Shown here: positions 43,954 to 53,160 of the stretch, piece by piece | How positions within the stretch are numbered: position 1 is the stretch's first letter | Layout of the letters: every line of letters starts with the position of its first letter | Assembly (NCBI RefSeq): GCF_032051575.1 | Contig: NZ_DAMBYD010000005.1 | Span: 1 to 64,000 of the forward strand | DNA from: Aminipila sp032051575 | GTDB taxonomy: Bacteria; Bacillota; Clostridia; Peptostreptococcales; Anaerovoracaceae | DNA length: 64,000 nucleotides | Direction of reading: 5' to 3' | Made by a program: the position numbers and the translations under genes | Notes under the pieces: generated by a model | Told to the model about the DNA's origin: nothing | The model's input: the letters and a program-made list of their open reading frames with translations, nothing else | Database searches by the model: none

Positions 43954-46302
43954 ATGGATGTAATAAAAAAGATAAGGAAACGTGATGGTCGTATGGCTAA
44001 ATTTGATATAGATAAGATTGCAGAAGCAATCTATAAAGCTGCACAGGTTTTAGGCGGAAACGACTTTGAAATGGCAAGATATTTAGCAAGACAAGCTGAA
44101 CTATATCTTGTTGAAGTAAAACATACTGAATCTCCAACTGTAGAAGAAATACAAGATGCTGTAGAAAAGATTTTAATTGAAAATGGACATGCTAGAACTG
44201 CAAAAGAATATATCTTGTATCGTGCAGAAAGAACAAGAATAAGGGAAATGAATACAAGGTTAATGAAGATTTATGAAGACCTGACTTTTAAAGAAGCTAA
44301 AGAAAACGACATTAAAAGAGAAAATGCCAATATTGATGGTGATACAGCTATGGGAACTATGTTGAAATATGGTTCTGAAGGTGCAAAGCAGTTCTATGAA
44401 ATGTATGTATTAAATCCTACTCATTCTAAAGCACATATAGAGGGAGACATACATATTCATGATTTAGACTTTCTAACACTAACTACTACTTGCTGCCAGA
44501 TTGATTTAAAAAATCTCTTTAAAAACGGATTTTCTACAGGGCATGGATTCCTTAGAGAGCCCAATGACATTCAGAGTTATGCAGCATTAGCTTGTATAGC
44601 AATCCAATCAAATCAAAATGATCAGCATGGAGGACAAAGCGTTCCGAATTTTGATTATGGTATGGCAGATGGCGTTAAAAAAACATATAAGAAATTATAT
44701 TGGAATAACCTAGGAAAACTTATGAACATCCTTTATGATATTGAAGAAGGAGTGGAAATTGCAAAAAACATTGGTCATGAAATTGAAGAAAAGTTTAGTG
44801 TTTCTCCTATTATGGCAGATGATAATGATTATAAAGAAAAAGAAGCAGAATTATTGGCACAAAAAGTTAATTCTGATGATATAACAAAGCTTCAGCAAAA
44901 AGCTAAAAAATATGCAGATCAGGAAATAAAGAGAGCAACTTATCAAGCTATGGAAGCATTTGTTCATAATTTAAACACGATGCATTCCCGTGCGGGAGCA
45001 CAGATCCCATTCAGCTCAATAAATTATGGCACAGATACTACGCCTGAAGGACGTCTGGTTATTGAGAATATTCTGCTTGCTACAGAAGCAGGGCTTGGAA
45101 ACGGTGAAACTGCAATTTTCCCTATTCATATATTTAAGGTTAAAGAAGGTATCAACTATAATCCTGGAGAACCTAATTATGATTTATTTAAGCTGGCTTG
45201 CAAAGTTTCTGCAAAAAGATTATTCCCTAATTTCTCATTTATAGATGCACCGTTTAATTTACAGTATTATAAGCCAGGCGATATAAATACAGAAGTGGCT
45301 TATATGGGATGCCGTACAAGAGTAATTGGAAATGCATATGATCCAACGCGAGAAGTGGTAGGAGGAAGAGGTAATTTAAGCTTTACGTCTATTAATCTTC
45401 CTAGATTAGCTATTAAAGCTAATGGTAATGTAGATATTTTCTTTGAAGATTTAGAAAGAAAATTACAACTTGTTGTTGATCAGCTTATGGAAAGGTATAG
45501 GATACAGGCTTCAAAGAAAGTTAAAAATTATCCATTCTTAATGGGACAAGGTATATGGCTTGATTCTGAAAAATTAAAGCCTGATGACAGTGTAGGGGAA
45601 GTTTTAAAACACGGAACTTTGACAGTTGGATTTATAGGATTGGCAGAATGCTTGAAAGCATTAATTGGAAACCATCACGGTGAAACTTTAGAAGCTCAGA
45701 ATCTTGGACTTAACATCATTGGATATATGAGAAAGAGGATGGATGAAGTAACAAAGAAAACTGGATTCAACTATTCACTGATTGCAACTCCGGCAGAGGG
45801 ATTGTCTGGACGATTTGTAAGGATGGATAAAGAAAAATATGGTATTATTGAAGGCGTAACGGACAGAGATTATTACACGAATTCTTTCCATATTCCTGTT
45901 TATTATAATATTTCAGCCTTTGAAAAGATTAAGTTAGAAGCTCCTTATCATTCACTTACAAATGGTGGACATATATCTTATGTTGAATTAGATGGAGATC
46001 CATGCAAAAATTTAGATGCATTTGAAAAAGTGGTGAGATGCATGAAAGAAAGTGGAATTGGATATGGTTCTATCAATCACCCAGTAGATCGAGATCCTAT
46101 TTGTGGTTATACAGGGATTATTGACAATGAATGTCCATTATGCCATAGAAAAGAAGATGATGGGGATTCTGGCTTTGAAAGAATAAGAAGAATTACAGGC
46201 TACCTTGTGGGAACAGTAGATCGATTTAATAATGCAAAGCAAGCTGAAGAAAAAGAAAGAGTGAAACATGATGTCACAACCGGAAAAATGGAGAAAATCT
46301 AG
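43954..46302 (+). CDS. nrdD: Anaerobic ribonucleoside-triphosphate reductase
   Basis: A 782-residue class III ribonucleotide reductase. The N-terminal ATP-cone (about 1-95, beginning VIKKIRKRDGRMAKFD) is the allosteric activity site. The large catalytic barrel follows. The C-terminus has the zinc-site cysteines (CGYTG, CPLC) and the glycyl radical site Gly749 in RRITGYLVGT. It makes deoxyribonucleotides without oxygen, using formate or another reductant. AGGAGG lies before ATG 43954. The activase gene nrdG overlaps its 3' end by 35 bases. Length and motifs are complete. Confidence 0.98.
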   Translation: MDVIKKIRKRDGRMAKFDIDKIAEAIYKAAQVLGGNDFEMARYLARQAELYLVEVKHTESPTVEEIQDAVEKILIENGHARTAKEYILYRAERTRIREMNTRLMKIYEDLTFKEAKENDIKRENANIDGDTAMGTMLKYGSEGAKQFYEMYVLNPTHSKAHIEGDIHIHDLDFLTLTTTCCQIDLKNLFKNGFSTGHGFLREPNDIQSYAALACIAIQSNQNDQHGGQSVPNFDYGMADGVKKTYKKLYWNNLGKLMNILYDIEEGVEIAKNIGHEIEEKFSVSPIMADDNDYKEKEAELLAQKVNSDDITKLQQKAKKYADQEIKRATYQAMEAFVHNLNTMHSRAGAQIPFSSINYGTDTTPEGRLVIENILLATEAGLGNGETAIFPIHIFKVKEGINYNPGEPNYDLFKLACKVSAKRLFPNFSFIDAPFNLQYYKPGDINTEVAYMGCRTRVIGNAYDPTREVVGGRGNLSFTSINLPRLAIKANGNVDIFFEDLERKLQLVVDQLMERYRIQASKKVKNYPFLMGQGIWLDSEKLKPDDSVGEVLKHGTLTVGFIGLAECLKALIGNHHGETLEAQNLGLNIIGYMRKRMDEVTKKTGFNYSLIATPAEGLSGRFVRMDKEKYGIIEGVTDRDYYTNSFHIPVYYNISAFEKIKLEAPYHSLTNGGHISYVELDGDPCKNLDAFEKVVRCMKESGIGYGSINHPVDRDPICGYTGIIDNECPLCHRKEDDGDSGFERIRRITGYLVGTVDRFNNAKQAEEKERVKHDVTTGKMEKI

Positions 46303-46798
46303 TATTCGTATTGCCGGAATAATTAGAGAATCTATAGTAGATGGACCCGGTATTAGGTTTACCATTTTTTGTCAGGGATGTCCACATAAATGCGAGGGCT
46401 GTCATAACCCTGAAACTCACGATTTCAAAGGGGGATATGACTGTTCCATAGAAAAAATCCTTAATGAAATTGATAAAAATCCATTACTCGCAGGAGTAAC
46501 ATTTAGTGGCGGAGATCCTATGTGCCAGCCAGCGGAGTTTTTAACATTGGCTGAAGAAATAAAAAAAAGAAGTCTTGATATTGTTATATTTTCGGGTTAT
46601 ACTTTTGAAGAGTTGCAAATTATGGCAGAAAATAATGAATCCATTAATGAGTTACTATTACTGACAGATTATCTAATCGATGGTAAATTTATGCTTGCTG
46701 AAAAAGATTTAGCATTAAACTTTAGAGGAAGCAGAAATCAACGATATATCGATATGAATTTAACTAGAAAAATGGGGTATATAGTACTAGCTGAATAA
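46268..46798 (+). CDS. nrdG: Anaerobic ribonucleotide reductase activating enzyme
   Basis: A 176-residue radical-SAM activase that installs the glycyl radical on NrdD. The cluster motif is C-PHK-C-EG-C in FCQGCPHKCEGCHNPETH, followed by the SAM-binding GGDPM in TFSGGDPMCQP. It starts with ATG 46268 (or 46271) inside the end of nrdD, indicating coupled translation and a fixed ratio with its substrate. The N-terminal SIRIAGIIRESIVDGPGIRF is typical of the family. Confidence 0.96.
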   Translation: MMSQPEKWRKSSIRIAGIIRESIVDGPGIRFTIFCQGCPHKCEGCHNPETHDFKGGYDCSIEKILNEIDKNPLLAGVTFSGGDPMCQPAEFLTLAEEIKKRSLDIVIFSGYTFEELQIMAENNESINELLLLTDYLIDGKFMLAEKDLALNFRGSRNQRYIDMNLTRKMGYIVLAE

Positions 46799-46827
46799 AA
46801 ATAATTCACGAAAAATGTAAAAAAGTA

Positions 46828-46857
46828 TTGTACAAGTGGTATAACTTGTGCTATAAT
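46828..46857 (+). promoter_or_regulatory. rpmB promoter with internal inverted repeat
   Basis: TTGTAC (46828-46833) and TATAAT (46852-46857) are 18 bases apart. The spacer contains ACAAGT (46832-46837) and ACTTGT (46844-46849), an inverted repeat placed where a repressor would block RNA polymerase. Confidence 0.65.
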
Positions 46858-46933
46858 ATCGTTTGTTCGAGTTCACTCGAAATAATCGAAAAAATGCTTA
46901 ATTGCTTAAGATATTTAAAGGAGGTGCGGCAAG

Positions 46934-47125
46934 ATGTCAAGAAAGTGTGAAATTTGTGGTAAGGGTCAGGTTTCTGGAAACAATGTATCCCATTCCAACA
47001 GACATTCAAGAAGAAAGTGGAATGCTAACATTCAGACAGTAAGAATTAATGAAAGCGGAACTGTTAGAAGAGCTAACGTATGCACAAGATGCATCAGATC
47101 AAACAAAGTTAACCGTGCCATCTAA
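46934..47125 (+). CDS. rpmB: 50S ribosomal protein L28
   Basis: A 63-residue basic L28 protein of the zinc-binding type, with two CxxC pairs (CEIC near residue 5 and CTRC in VCTRCIRS). The conserved VSHSNRHSRRKWNANIQTVRI segment is intact. GGAGGTG lies before the ATG. It has its own promoter and a strong terminator and begins the conserved rpmB-asp23-recG neighbourhood of Clostridia and Bacilli. Confidence 0.97.
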   Translation: MSRKCEICGKGQVSGNNVSHSNRHSRRKWNANIQTVRINESGTVRRANVCTRCIRSNKVNRAI

Positions 47126-47140
47126 TTATGCAAAATAAAT

Positions 47141-47167
47141 TAGACCTGCTTATAGCAGGTCTTTTTT
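47141..47167 (+). terminator. Intrinsic terminator after rpmB
   Basis: AGACCTGCT (47141-47149) pairs with AGCAGGTCT (47153-47161), followed by TTTTTT. Confidence 0.93.
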
Positions 47168-47195
47168 TATGTAGTATAAATTTTAAATAATGTAT

Positions 47196-47390
47196 TTACT
47201 TTAGCTTACAGCCACAATAAATCAGAAGACCACCTAAAAGCAGAATCCAGGCTTTAATAGGAAGAAAAAAAGCACAAACTGACACAAGACCAAAAACAAT
47301 CATGATAAAAGCTAAATGTTTGGCGTCACTTTTCTTGCAGCATTTATTATATTTTGTAGGCTTGCTACATCCATATTGTTTATTTCCCAT
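47196..47390 (-). CDS. Small Cys-rich membrane protein, unknown
   Basis: A 64-residue protein with a polar, Lys/Cys-rich N-terminus (CSKPTKYNKCCKKSD) followed by two hydrophobic helices (about 26-43 and 45-60) and a final CGCKLK. It has a purine-rich AGGGGGC about 8 bases upstream of its ATG and lies opposite the rpmB-asp23 direction. Codon use and hydrophobic periodicity look real, but there is no recognised family. It could be a small membrane protein conserved in Clostridia; I give no function. Confidence 0.6.
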   Translation of the reverse strand: MGNKQYGCSKPTKYNKCCKKSDAKHLAFIMIVFGLVSVCAFFLPIKAWILLLGGLLIYCGCKLK

Positions 47391-47537
47391 TATTTTGCCC
47401 CCTATATATTATATGCATATAAAAAGAAAATGGTGCAGATAAAATATATTTGTTATTTGTTTTAATTGATAAAGGAATGTGATAAAATAACAGTGATTTT
47501 TTAATGTACGTTTAAGAACCGATAGGAGGAATGAAAG

Positions 47538-47927
47538 TTGCTATATAAAGAGGAAACTGAAAATGGCAGCATTATTATAGAAAAAGCTGTTATTGCTAAA
47601 ATAGTGACGGAGACAGTGTTCCCATTTAATGGTAAAGTGCTAATTTCTAATTATAAAAATAAGGCAACAACTTTTGCAGCTAAAATCGGTGTAACAGATG
47701 ATATAAATAATATGGAAATAACCATGGGAGAAAAAGGGTTAGATATAAAACTTTATATTGTAGTAAAATTTGGGACTAGTATAGGTATGGTAACCAACAC
47801 TTTAATTAATGACATACACGATAAAGTTTATGAACTGACATCTATAGAACCTAACAGTGTAGCAATTGTTGTTACAGGTATGATTTCAAAAAACATTGCA
47901 AGAAGAAATATTGAAGTTAGGAGATAG
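47538..47927 (+). CDS. Asp23/Gls24 family envelope stress protein
   Basis: A 129-residue member of the Asp23/YloU family: NGSIIIEKAVIAKIVTETV, MGEKGLDIKLYIVVKFGTSIGMVTNTLINDIHDKVYELT and SVAIVVTGM. It corresponds to Bacillus YloU, usually encoded between rpmB and fakA. The start is TTG 47538 with AGGAGGA at 47524-47530, 7 bases upstream. An ATG at 47531 is out of frame and opens only a five-codon frame. fakA (YloV, DhaK-like), which normally follows, is absent; recG comes next after 4 bases. Role: envelope homeostasis, by family. Confidence 0.88.
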   Translation: MLYKEETENGSIIIEKAVIAKIVTETVFPFNGKVLISNYKNKATTFAAKIGVTDDINNMEITMGEKGLDIKLYIVVKFGTSIGMVTNTLINDIHDKVYELTSIEPNSVAIVVTGMISKNIARRNIEVRR

Positions 47928-47931
47928 TAGT

Positions 47932-49971
47932 ATGAATCTTAACGATAAAGTTAATGCAATTAAGGGGATAGGTCCTAAAAAAGCTGAAGCTTTAAAGAAA
48001 ATGGGTATAACTATAATTGAAGATTTCTTGTATTTCTTTCCTAGAGATTATCAGGATAGAAGGCAGATTAGAAAAATTAGAGAGCTGGAGAACGGCTCTC
48101 TTGCTTTAGTTCAGGGAAAAGTAAAATTAAAAGTAAAAGGTGGATATGGAAAAAAACAAAATTTAAAATTACTTGTGACAGATGATAGCGGCGGAATGGA
48201 AGTTGTATTTTTTAATGCAAAATTCCTTATAGATAAGTTCCAGATTGAAGATCAATATACCTTTTATGGCAGGGTAACCATTGAATATGGAAAGACTAAA
48301 ATGATTCATCCTGAATTTTTTAAAAGTGGAGAAGATAATGAACAGGGAATTATACCAATATATCCACTGACCGCAGGAATATCCCAGGCTGATATGTACA
48401 AGTGGCAAAGTATAGTTAGGAATTTGGTTACACAACTTCAAGAGCACTTAACAAAAAATATTATTGAAAAGAACAAATTGTGTGATATAAGATATGCTTT
48501 AAGTAATATTCATTTTCCACAGGATAAAAACCATTTGAAAGTGGCAAAGTATAGATTGATATTTGATGAATTTCTTTTTTTGCAAATTGGTCTTTTATCA
48601 ATAAATAATAAGATAAATTCAGAGGAAAAAGGAATTTGCTTTAGTAGAGAAGTAAACCTAGAACAATTTATCGGAGGATTACCCTATAGTCTTACTAATG
48701 CGCAGAAAAAAGTTGTTAATGAAATAAATGAGGATATGGAATCTGATAAAGTTATGAATCGCCTGGTACAGGGAGATGTAGGCTCAGGTAAAACCATTGT
48801 AGCTGAAATAGCCCTATATAAGGCGGTAAAAAATGGATTTCAAGGTGTTTTTATGGCACCAACAGAATTACTTGCTAAACAACACTTTGAGGGGCTTACA
48901 GAGGAATTTGACAAGCATGATATAAAAGTGGGATTATTAACGGGCAGTATGTCTGCTAAAAATAAAAAAGATACTCTAGAGCAGTTGGCAGAAGGGAAAA
49001 TACATATTTTAGTGGGTACTCATGCACTTATTCAGCCCAATGTTATATTTAAAAATTTAGGACTGGTCATAACAGATGAACAACATAGGTTTGGCGTGAA
49101 CCAAAGAAACGTATTAGCGCAAAAAGGAAATAATCCAGATATATTAGTTATGACCGCTACACCTATTCCAAGGACATTAGCTGTAATTATTTATGGGGAT
49201 TTAGACATATCCATTATAGATGAACTTCCACCAGGCAGGCAGAAAATAATTACAAACTCTGTGGATGAAAATAATAGAGGAAGAGCCTATTCTTTTATAA
49301 GGCAGGAAATTGAAAAAGGCAGACAAGCTTATGTGGTAGCACCACTAATTGAGGAATCGGAATCCGTAGAAAATGTAGTTTCAGCCGAAGAGCTTTATGA
49401 ACAGCTGCAAAAAGATTTTTATGATATAAAAGTAGCAATACTCCATGGAGAAATGAAACAGGCTGAAAAAGATGAGATTATGCAAAAATTTTATGAGGGG
49501 AGCATTAATATTCTGGTTTCAACAGTTGTTATCGAAGTTGGAATCAATGTTCCAAATGCTACAATTATGCTGATAGAAAATGCAGAAAGGTTTGGATTAG
49601 CACAGCTGCATCAATTAAGAGGAAGAGTAGGAAGAGGGAAACATCAATCTTACTGTATTTTAATATCAAAAGGAAAAACTCTTATATCAAAAGAAAGGAT
49701 AGATATTATGGTTTCTACATCAGATGGATTTGTGATTGCAGAAAAAGATCTAGAACTTCGAGGCCCTGGTGAATTTTTTGGAGTAAGGCAGCATGGTATA
49801 CCAGATTTAAAATTGGCAGACTTAATCCGTCATATTAAAATACTTAACATAGCTAGAGAAGAAGCAAAATCGATTTTAGAAGAAGATCCAAAACTTTTAA
49901 CTGAAGAAATGGCAGCAATTAAGCTGAAAACTGTACGACTTTTTGGGGAAGATGCAGTATTAAGCATTTAA
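47932..49971 (+). CDS. recG: ATP-dependent DNA helicase RecG
   Basis: A 679-residue branch-migration helicase of normal length. The N-terminal wedge/OB-fold domain (about 1-240, starting VNAIKGIGPKKAEALKKMGI) binds forks. Superfamily 2 helicase motifs follow: Walker A GDVGSGKT (about 270), DEQHRFGV, TATPIPRTLA, STVVIEVGINVPNA and the QLRGRVGRG motif VI, then the C-terminal RecG domain with RGPGEFFGVRQHG. It reverses stalled forks and processes Holliday junctions. ATG 47932 with GGAG about 10 bases upstream is preferred to an upstream in-frame ATG at 47896 within asp23. Confidence 0.97.
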   Translation: MNLNDKVNAIKGIGPKKAEALKKMGITIIEDFLYFFPRDYQDRRQIRKIRELENGSLALVQGKVKLKVKGGYGKKQNLKLLVTDDSGGMEVVFFNAKFLIDKFQIEDQYTFYGRVTIEYGKTKMIHPEFFKSGEDNEQGIIPIYPLTAGISQADMYKWQSIVRNLVTQLQEHLTKNIIEKNKLCDIRYALSNIHFPQDKNHLKVAKYRLIFDEFLFLQIGLLSINNKINSEEKGICFSREVNLEQFIGGLPYSLTNAQKKVVNEINEDMESDKVMNRLVQGDVGSGKTIVAEIALYKAVKNGFQGVFMAPTELLAKQHFEGLTEEFDKHDIKVGLLTGSMSAKNKKDTLEQLAEGKIHILVGTHALIQPNVIFKNLGLVITDEQHRFGVNQRNVLAQKGNNPDILVMTATPIPRTLAVIIYGDLDISIIDELPPGRQKIITNSVDENNRGRAYSFIRQEIEKGRQAYVVAPLIEESESVENVVSAEELYEQLQKDFYDIKVAILHGEMKQAEKDEIMQKFYEGSINILVSTVVIEVGINVPNATIMLIENAERFGLAQLHQLRGRVGRGKHQSYCILISKGKTLISKERIDIMVSTSDGFVIAEKDLELRGPGEFFGVRQHGIPDLKLADLIRHIKILNIAREEAKSILEEDPKLLTEEMAAIKLKTVRLFGEDAVLSI

Positions 49972-50151
49972 TCCAAAACCAACCATCATATGAAATTATT
50001 ACATCGAATATAAAAACCTCCTTGGGATAAATTAATAACGTAAACAGCGGATGGCTATTTGAAAATGTTTTTCAAATAGGACCATTTAACTGTAAAATTT
50101 TCAAACGGCAAAGTGGATAGAATTCACATAAAGCCGAGATGGAGGTATAAG

Positions 50152-50352
50152 ATGACATTACAGGACAAAATGAATAAGAGTTACAAGCCAGCGTTAAAAA
50201 ACATGAAGACAGAAGTTGCTTCTGAATTAGGAATGACTAATTATGACAGCATGGATAAGGGTAACCTTACAGCAAGACAGAACGGTTATGTAGGCGGATA
50301 TATGACAAAGAAGCTAGTTGACATGGCTGAACAGCAGTTATCAGGAAAATAA
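50152..50352 (+). CDS. Alpha/beta-type small acid-soluble spore protein
   Basis: A 66-residue SASP that coats and protects DNA in dormant spores. The germination-protease recognition region is TEVASELGM, and the C-terminal DNA-binding part includes NLTARQNGYVGGYMTKKLVDMAE, both conserved in the family. ATG 50152 is chosen with GGAGGT 5 bases upstream; a GTG-started extension is not supported. It is normally transcribed by sigma-G in the forespore. The upstream 49972-50151 region contains an inverted repeat (ATTTGAAAA...TTTTCAAAT about 50058-50079) and no other gene. Its presence shows that the organism sporulates. Confidence 0.95.
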   Translation: MTLQDKMNKSYKPALKNMKTEVASELGMTNYDSMDKGNLTARQNGYVGGYMTKKLVDMAEQQLSGK

Positions 50353-50387
50353 CCGATAACCAAGTTAATAACATTTCATTAGAAAAG

Positions 50388-50426
50388 GAAAATATCTACT
50401 GATTACAGTAGATATTTTCTTTATTT
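50388..50426 (+). terminator. Intrinsic terminator after SASP gene
   Basis: GAAAATATCTACTG (50388-50401) pairs perfectly over 14 bases with 50406-50419, loop ATTA, followed by TTTATTT. Confidence 0.9.
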
Positions 50427-50502
50427 AATGGTAAAATAATAAGACGTAAGTCTTAAATATGATTTAAAGACTGGAAATTTAAAAGTTAGTGAGGAATTAT
50501 AT

Positions 50503-51039
50503 TTGCGGATAATAGCGGGTGATTTAAAGGGTAGAAAATTAGCAAGTCCTAAAGATGAAAAGGTTCGACCAACGTCAGATAAAGTTAAAGAAGCAATTTT
50601 TAGTATGATTGCAGATTCTTATTATGATGAAGTTGTCATTGATTTGTTTGCAGGTACAGGTAATTTAGGAATAGAAGCAATTAGCCGAGGGGCCAAGCAC
50701 TGCTATTTTGGGGACAAGTCTAAAGACAGTTTAATTTTAATCAAAGACAATATTAATACATGTAAAGTTCAAGATAAATCAACTATAATTGCAGGGGATT
50801 ATGAAATGGTTCTAAAGCGCATCCCAGTAAAGGCACAGATTATTTTTTTAGATCCACCATATAAAGATGGTTTAATGGTTTCATGCATACAACGAATAAA
50901 TGATTTTGATTTACTTACAGAAGATGGGTATATTATTGCAGAGCATAGTTTGCAGGAAAAATTGCCTGAAACAATAGGTAAATATCAAATTATTAAAGAA
51001 AAGAGATATGGGAAAATAGCAGTATCAATTTATGGATAA
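50503..51039 (+). CDS. rsmD: 16S rRNA (guanine966-N2)-methyltransferase RsmD
   Basis: A 178-residue SAM-dependent methyltransferase. The SAM-binding motif is VIDLFAGTGNLGIEAISRGA and the catalytic motif is DPPY in IIFLDPPYKDG. The N-terminal RIIAGDLKGRKLASP and RPTSDKVKEAIFS are RsmD signatures. It starts with TTG 50503, with GAGGAAT 5-6 bases upstream and no ATG nearby. It precedes coaD by 45 bases, the standard rsmD-coaD arrangement. Confidence 0.96.
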   Translation: MRIIAGDLKGRKLASPKDEKVRPTSDKVKEAIFSMIADSYYDEVVIDLFAGTGNLGIEAISRGAKHCYFGDKSKDSLILIKDNINTCKVQDKSTIIAGDYEMVLKRIPVKAQIIFLDPPYKDGLMVSCIQRINDFDLLTEDGYIIAEHSLQEKLPETIGKYQIIKEKRYGKIAVSIYG

Positions 51040-51084
51040 ATATGCTACAATATTTGATAGCAAAAAATAGTCAGGGGCACGTTA

Positions 51085-51567
51085 ATGAAACAAAAGGCAT
51101 TATATGCAGGATCTTTTGATCCTATAACAAATGGACATTTAGATTTAATAAATAGGGCTTCAAAGCTATACGATAAATTAGTAGTAGGAGTGATAGCAAA
51201 TCCTTCCAAAAATCCGCTTTTTAGTGTAGATGAAAGAAAGATGCTTATTAAACAGGCGACTTCTCATCTTGATAATGTGGAAGTAGATGATTTTACAGGT
51301 TTGCTTGCAGAATATGTAAACAGACAGCAATTTGACGTTGTAGTAAGAGGTCTTCGAGCAACTACAGATTTTGAATCCGAAATTCAAATGGCGCAAATGA
51401 ATGCAAGATTGTATGATGAAAATGTTGAGACAATATTTTTAATGACTTGTCCAGAATTTTCATTTTTAAGTTCAAGCATGGCAAAAGAAGTATTTATGCT
51501 TAATGGAAAAATTGAAGGTTTAGTACCAGATGGTGTATTAGATTATATGAAAAAGAAGTATAAATAA
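51085..51567 (+). CDS. coaD: Phosphopantetheine adenylyltransferase CoaD
   Basis: A 160-residue nucleotidyltransferase that makes dephospho-CoA. The motif T-x-GH is in GSFDPITNGHLDLI, and the later VVRGLRATTDFESEIQMAQMN and FLSSSMAKEV segments complete the active site. Length and motifs are normal. The upstream Shine-Dalgarno (AGGGGC) is modest. It lies between rsmD and a coiled-coil protein conserved at this place in Clostridia. Confidence 0.97.
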   Translation: MKQKALYAGSFDPITNGHLDLINRASKLYDKLVVGVIANPSKNPLFSVDERKMLIKQATSHLDNVEVDDFTGLLAEYVNRQQFDVVVRGLRATTDFESEIQMAQMNARLYDENVETIFLMTCPEFSFLSSSMAKEVFMLNGKIEGLVPDGVLDYMKKKYK

Positions 51568-51606
51568 TTTACATAATTTACGAGAGAAAAACAGGAGGGT
51601 ATTTCA

Positions 51607-52137
51607 ATGAAAGTATTGGAATTATTAGATGAAATAGAAGAAATTGTTGATACTAGCACAAGCTTTCCCTTAACAGGAAAAATTATGGTTGATGCAGAAG
51701 AAATTTTAGAAATAGTTAAAGAAATAAGAGTAGAGCTTCCTGATGAAATTCAGCAGGCACAATGGATAAAGGATGAACGTCAAAGAATTCTGGAAGAAGC
51801 AAAGAAAGAATACGAGACTGTTATAACTGATGCTAAAAGACAGGCTGAAGTTCTGGTTGAAAATGATGATATTGTAGTAAAATCTAAGATGAGAGCAGAT
51901 GAAATCATGCGTATTGCTGAAGAAAATTGTAAGCAGCTTAAAATTAATACTTTTGATTACATAGACAGCATTTTGTTCAATTTTCAAGATAAGATGGACC
52001 AATTAAATGCTACATATTTTGCAGATATGTTTAATAAAATGGAAAATACCTTTCAGAGCGTTAATGCAACTCTTGCTTCAAACAGAAGTGAAATAAAAGA
52101 TTTAGCGTATAAGACTCAAATGGACAAGGATGTCTAA
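51607..52137 (+). CDS. Coiled-coil protein conserved near coaD
   Basis: A 176-residue highly charged protein with long helices. The central WIKDERQRILEEAKKEYETVITDAKRQAEVLVEN resembles ATP-synthase b-subunit or DivIVA-like coiled coils. There is no membrane segment. Genes of this kind lie after coaD in many Clostridia and are annotated as ATPase or cell-division-like without firm evidence. AGGAGGG precedes the ATG. A role in division or cell-envelope organisation is possible but not shown. Confidence 0.8.
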   Translation: MKVLELLDEIEEIVDTSTSFPLTGKIMVDAEEILEIVKEIRVELPDEIQQAQWIKDERQRILEEAKKEYETVITDAKRQAEVLVENDDIVVKSKMRADEIMRIAEENCKQLKINTFDYIDSILFNFQDKMDQLNATYFADMFNKMENTFQSVNATLASNRSEIKDLAYKTQMDKDV

Positions 52138-52190
52138 AAACTAATAGTATAACAACGTATATTATCTGTGGTGAATTCATAAGATTTATC

Positions 52191-53156
52191 ATGGATAATA
52201 TTTTTTTTGCTGTAAAAGCGATAAGATTAAAATTTAGATATATAATAGCTGTATTGTCGGCTGGATTTGCATGTGTGTTTATGGTGGCATTTCCCGAGAT
52301 AGCCTTATTTTCAGCACAAAAGGGTATAGCAATATGGGCAAATAACATATTACCAGCTATGCTTCCATTTTTTATTTGTGCTAATTTTATGAATGGTATT
52401 GGTATAACCAGATATTTAAACCCAAGTTGTTTTACCTTTTCTTTAAGTGCTTTATCCGGTTATCCTATGGGTGCAAAAGTAATTGGAGATATGGGAAGAA
52501 GTGGTTATATTCCAAGTATAGAGTGTCATAGGTTAATGAGCTTTTGTAGTACTTCGGGACCAGCTTTTATAGTTGGCGCGGTTGGAGCATCTATGATTGG
52601 CAATAATACCAGTGGAAGCATTATTGCAATAGCTCATTTTGGTGGTGCTATTTTAAATGGAGTGCTATTTTCAGTAATAATAGGTGCATTAAGTAAAGAA
52701 TATAGAAACTATAGGTATTCTAAGAAACAAAGAATAGAAAAGAATGGATTTAATGATAATTATTTAGAAGCTTTTACTAATTCCATAATTACTTCATTTA
52801 AGTCGTTAGGGATTATTCTGGCTTATATTGTAATGTTCATGATGATTACAGACATTATGCAGCTGTCAGGTATCTTAGAAGGAATAAGTAATCCCTATTA
52901 TGTAGGTCTTATAAAAGGAATTTTGGAAATGACGGTAGGTTGTTCGTCTATAAGTGGTACGATGGCTATTCCTTTAGCTGATAAGACCATTGGATGCTGT
53001 ATTCTAATTTCTTTTGGTGGACTATCCATAATAGGACAGTCTATGAGCATGCTGGAAGGTACAAATGTGAGGTTTTCATATTTGCTATTAGTTAAAATTT
53101 GTCATGGTGCTATAGCAGGAGGGCTAGCGTATATTCTAACCCAAATCATGTTATAA
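52191..53156 (+). CDS. ylbJ: Sporulation integral membrane protein YlbJ
   Basis: A 321-residue polytopic protein of the YlbJ/nucleoside-recognition family. Recognisable segments are KGIAIWANNILPAMLPFFICANFMNGIG, SALSGYPMGAKVIGDM, CSTSGPAFIVGAVGASMIGN and ISFGGLSIIGQSMSML. In Bacillus, YlbJ is a sigma-E-dependent protein required for normal spore cortex. The ATG has little Shine-Dalgarno character. It is convergent with tmcAL, ending 4 bases before it, with no room for a separate terminator. The family call is firm. Confidence 0.92.
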   Translation: MDNIFFAVKAIRLKFRYIIAVLSAGFACVFMVAFPEIALFSAQKGIAIWANNILPAMLPFFICANFMNGIGITRYLNPSCFTFSLSALSGYPMGAKVIGDMGRSGYIPSIECHRLMSFCSTSGPAFIVGAVGASMIGNNTSGSIIAIAHFGGAILNGVLFSVIIGALSKEYRNYRYSKKQRIEKNGFNDNYLEAFTNSIITSFKSLGIILAYIVMFMMITDIMQLSGILEGISNPYYVGLIKGILEMTVGCSSISGTMAIPLADKTIGCCILISFGGLSIIGQSMSMLEGTNVRFSYLLLVKICHGAIAGGLAYILTQIML

Positions 53157-53160
53157 TGAC

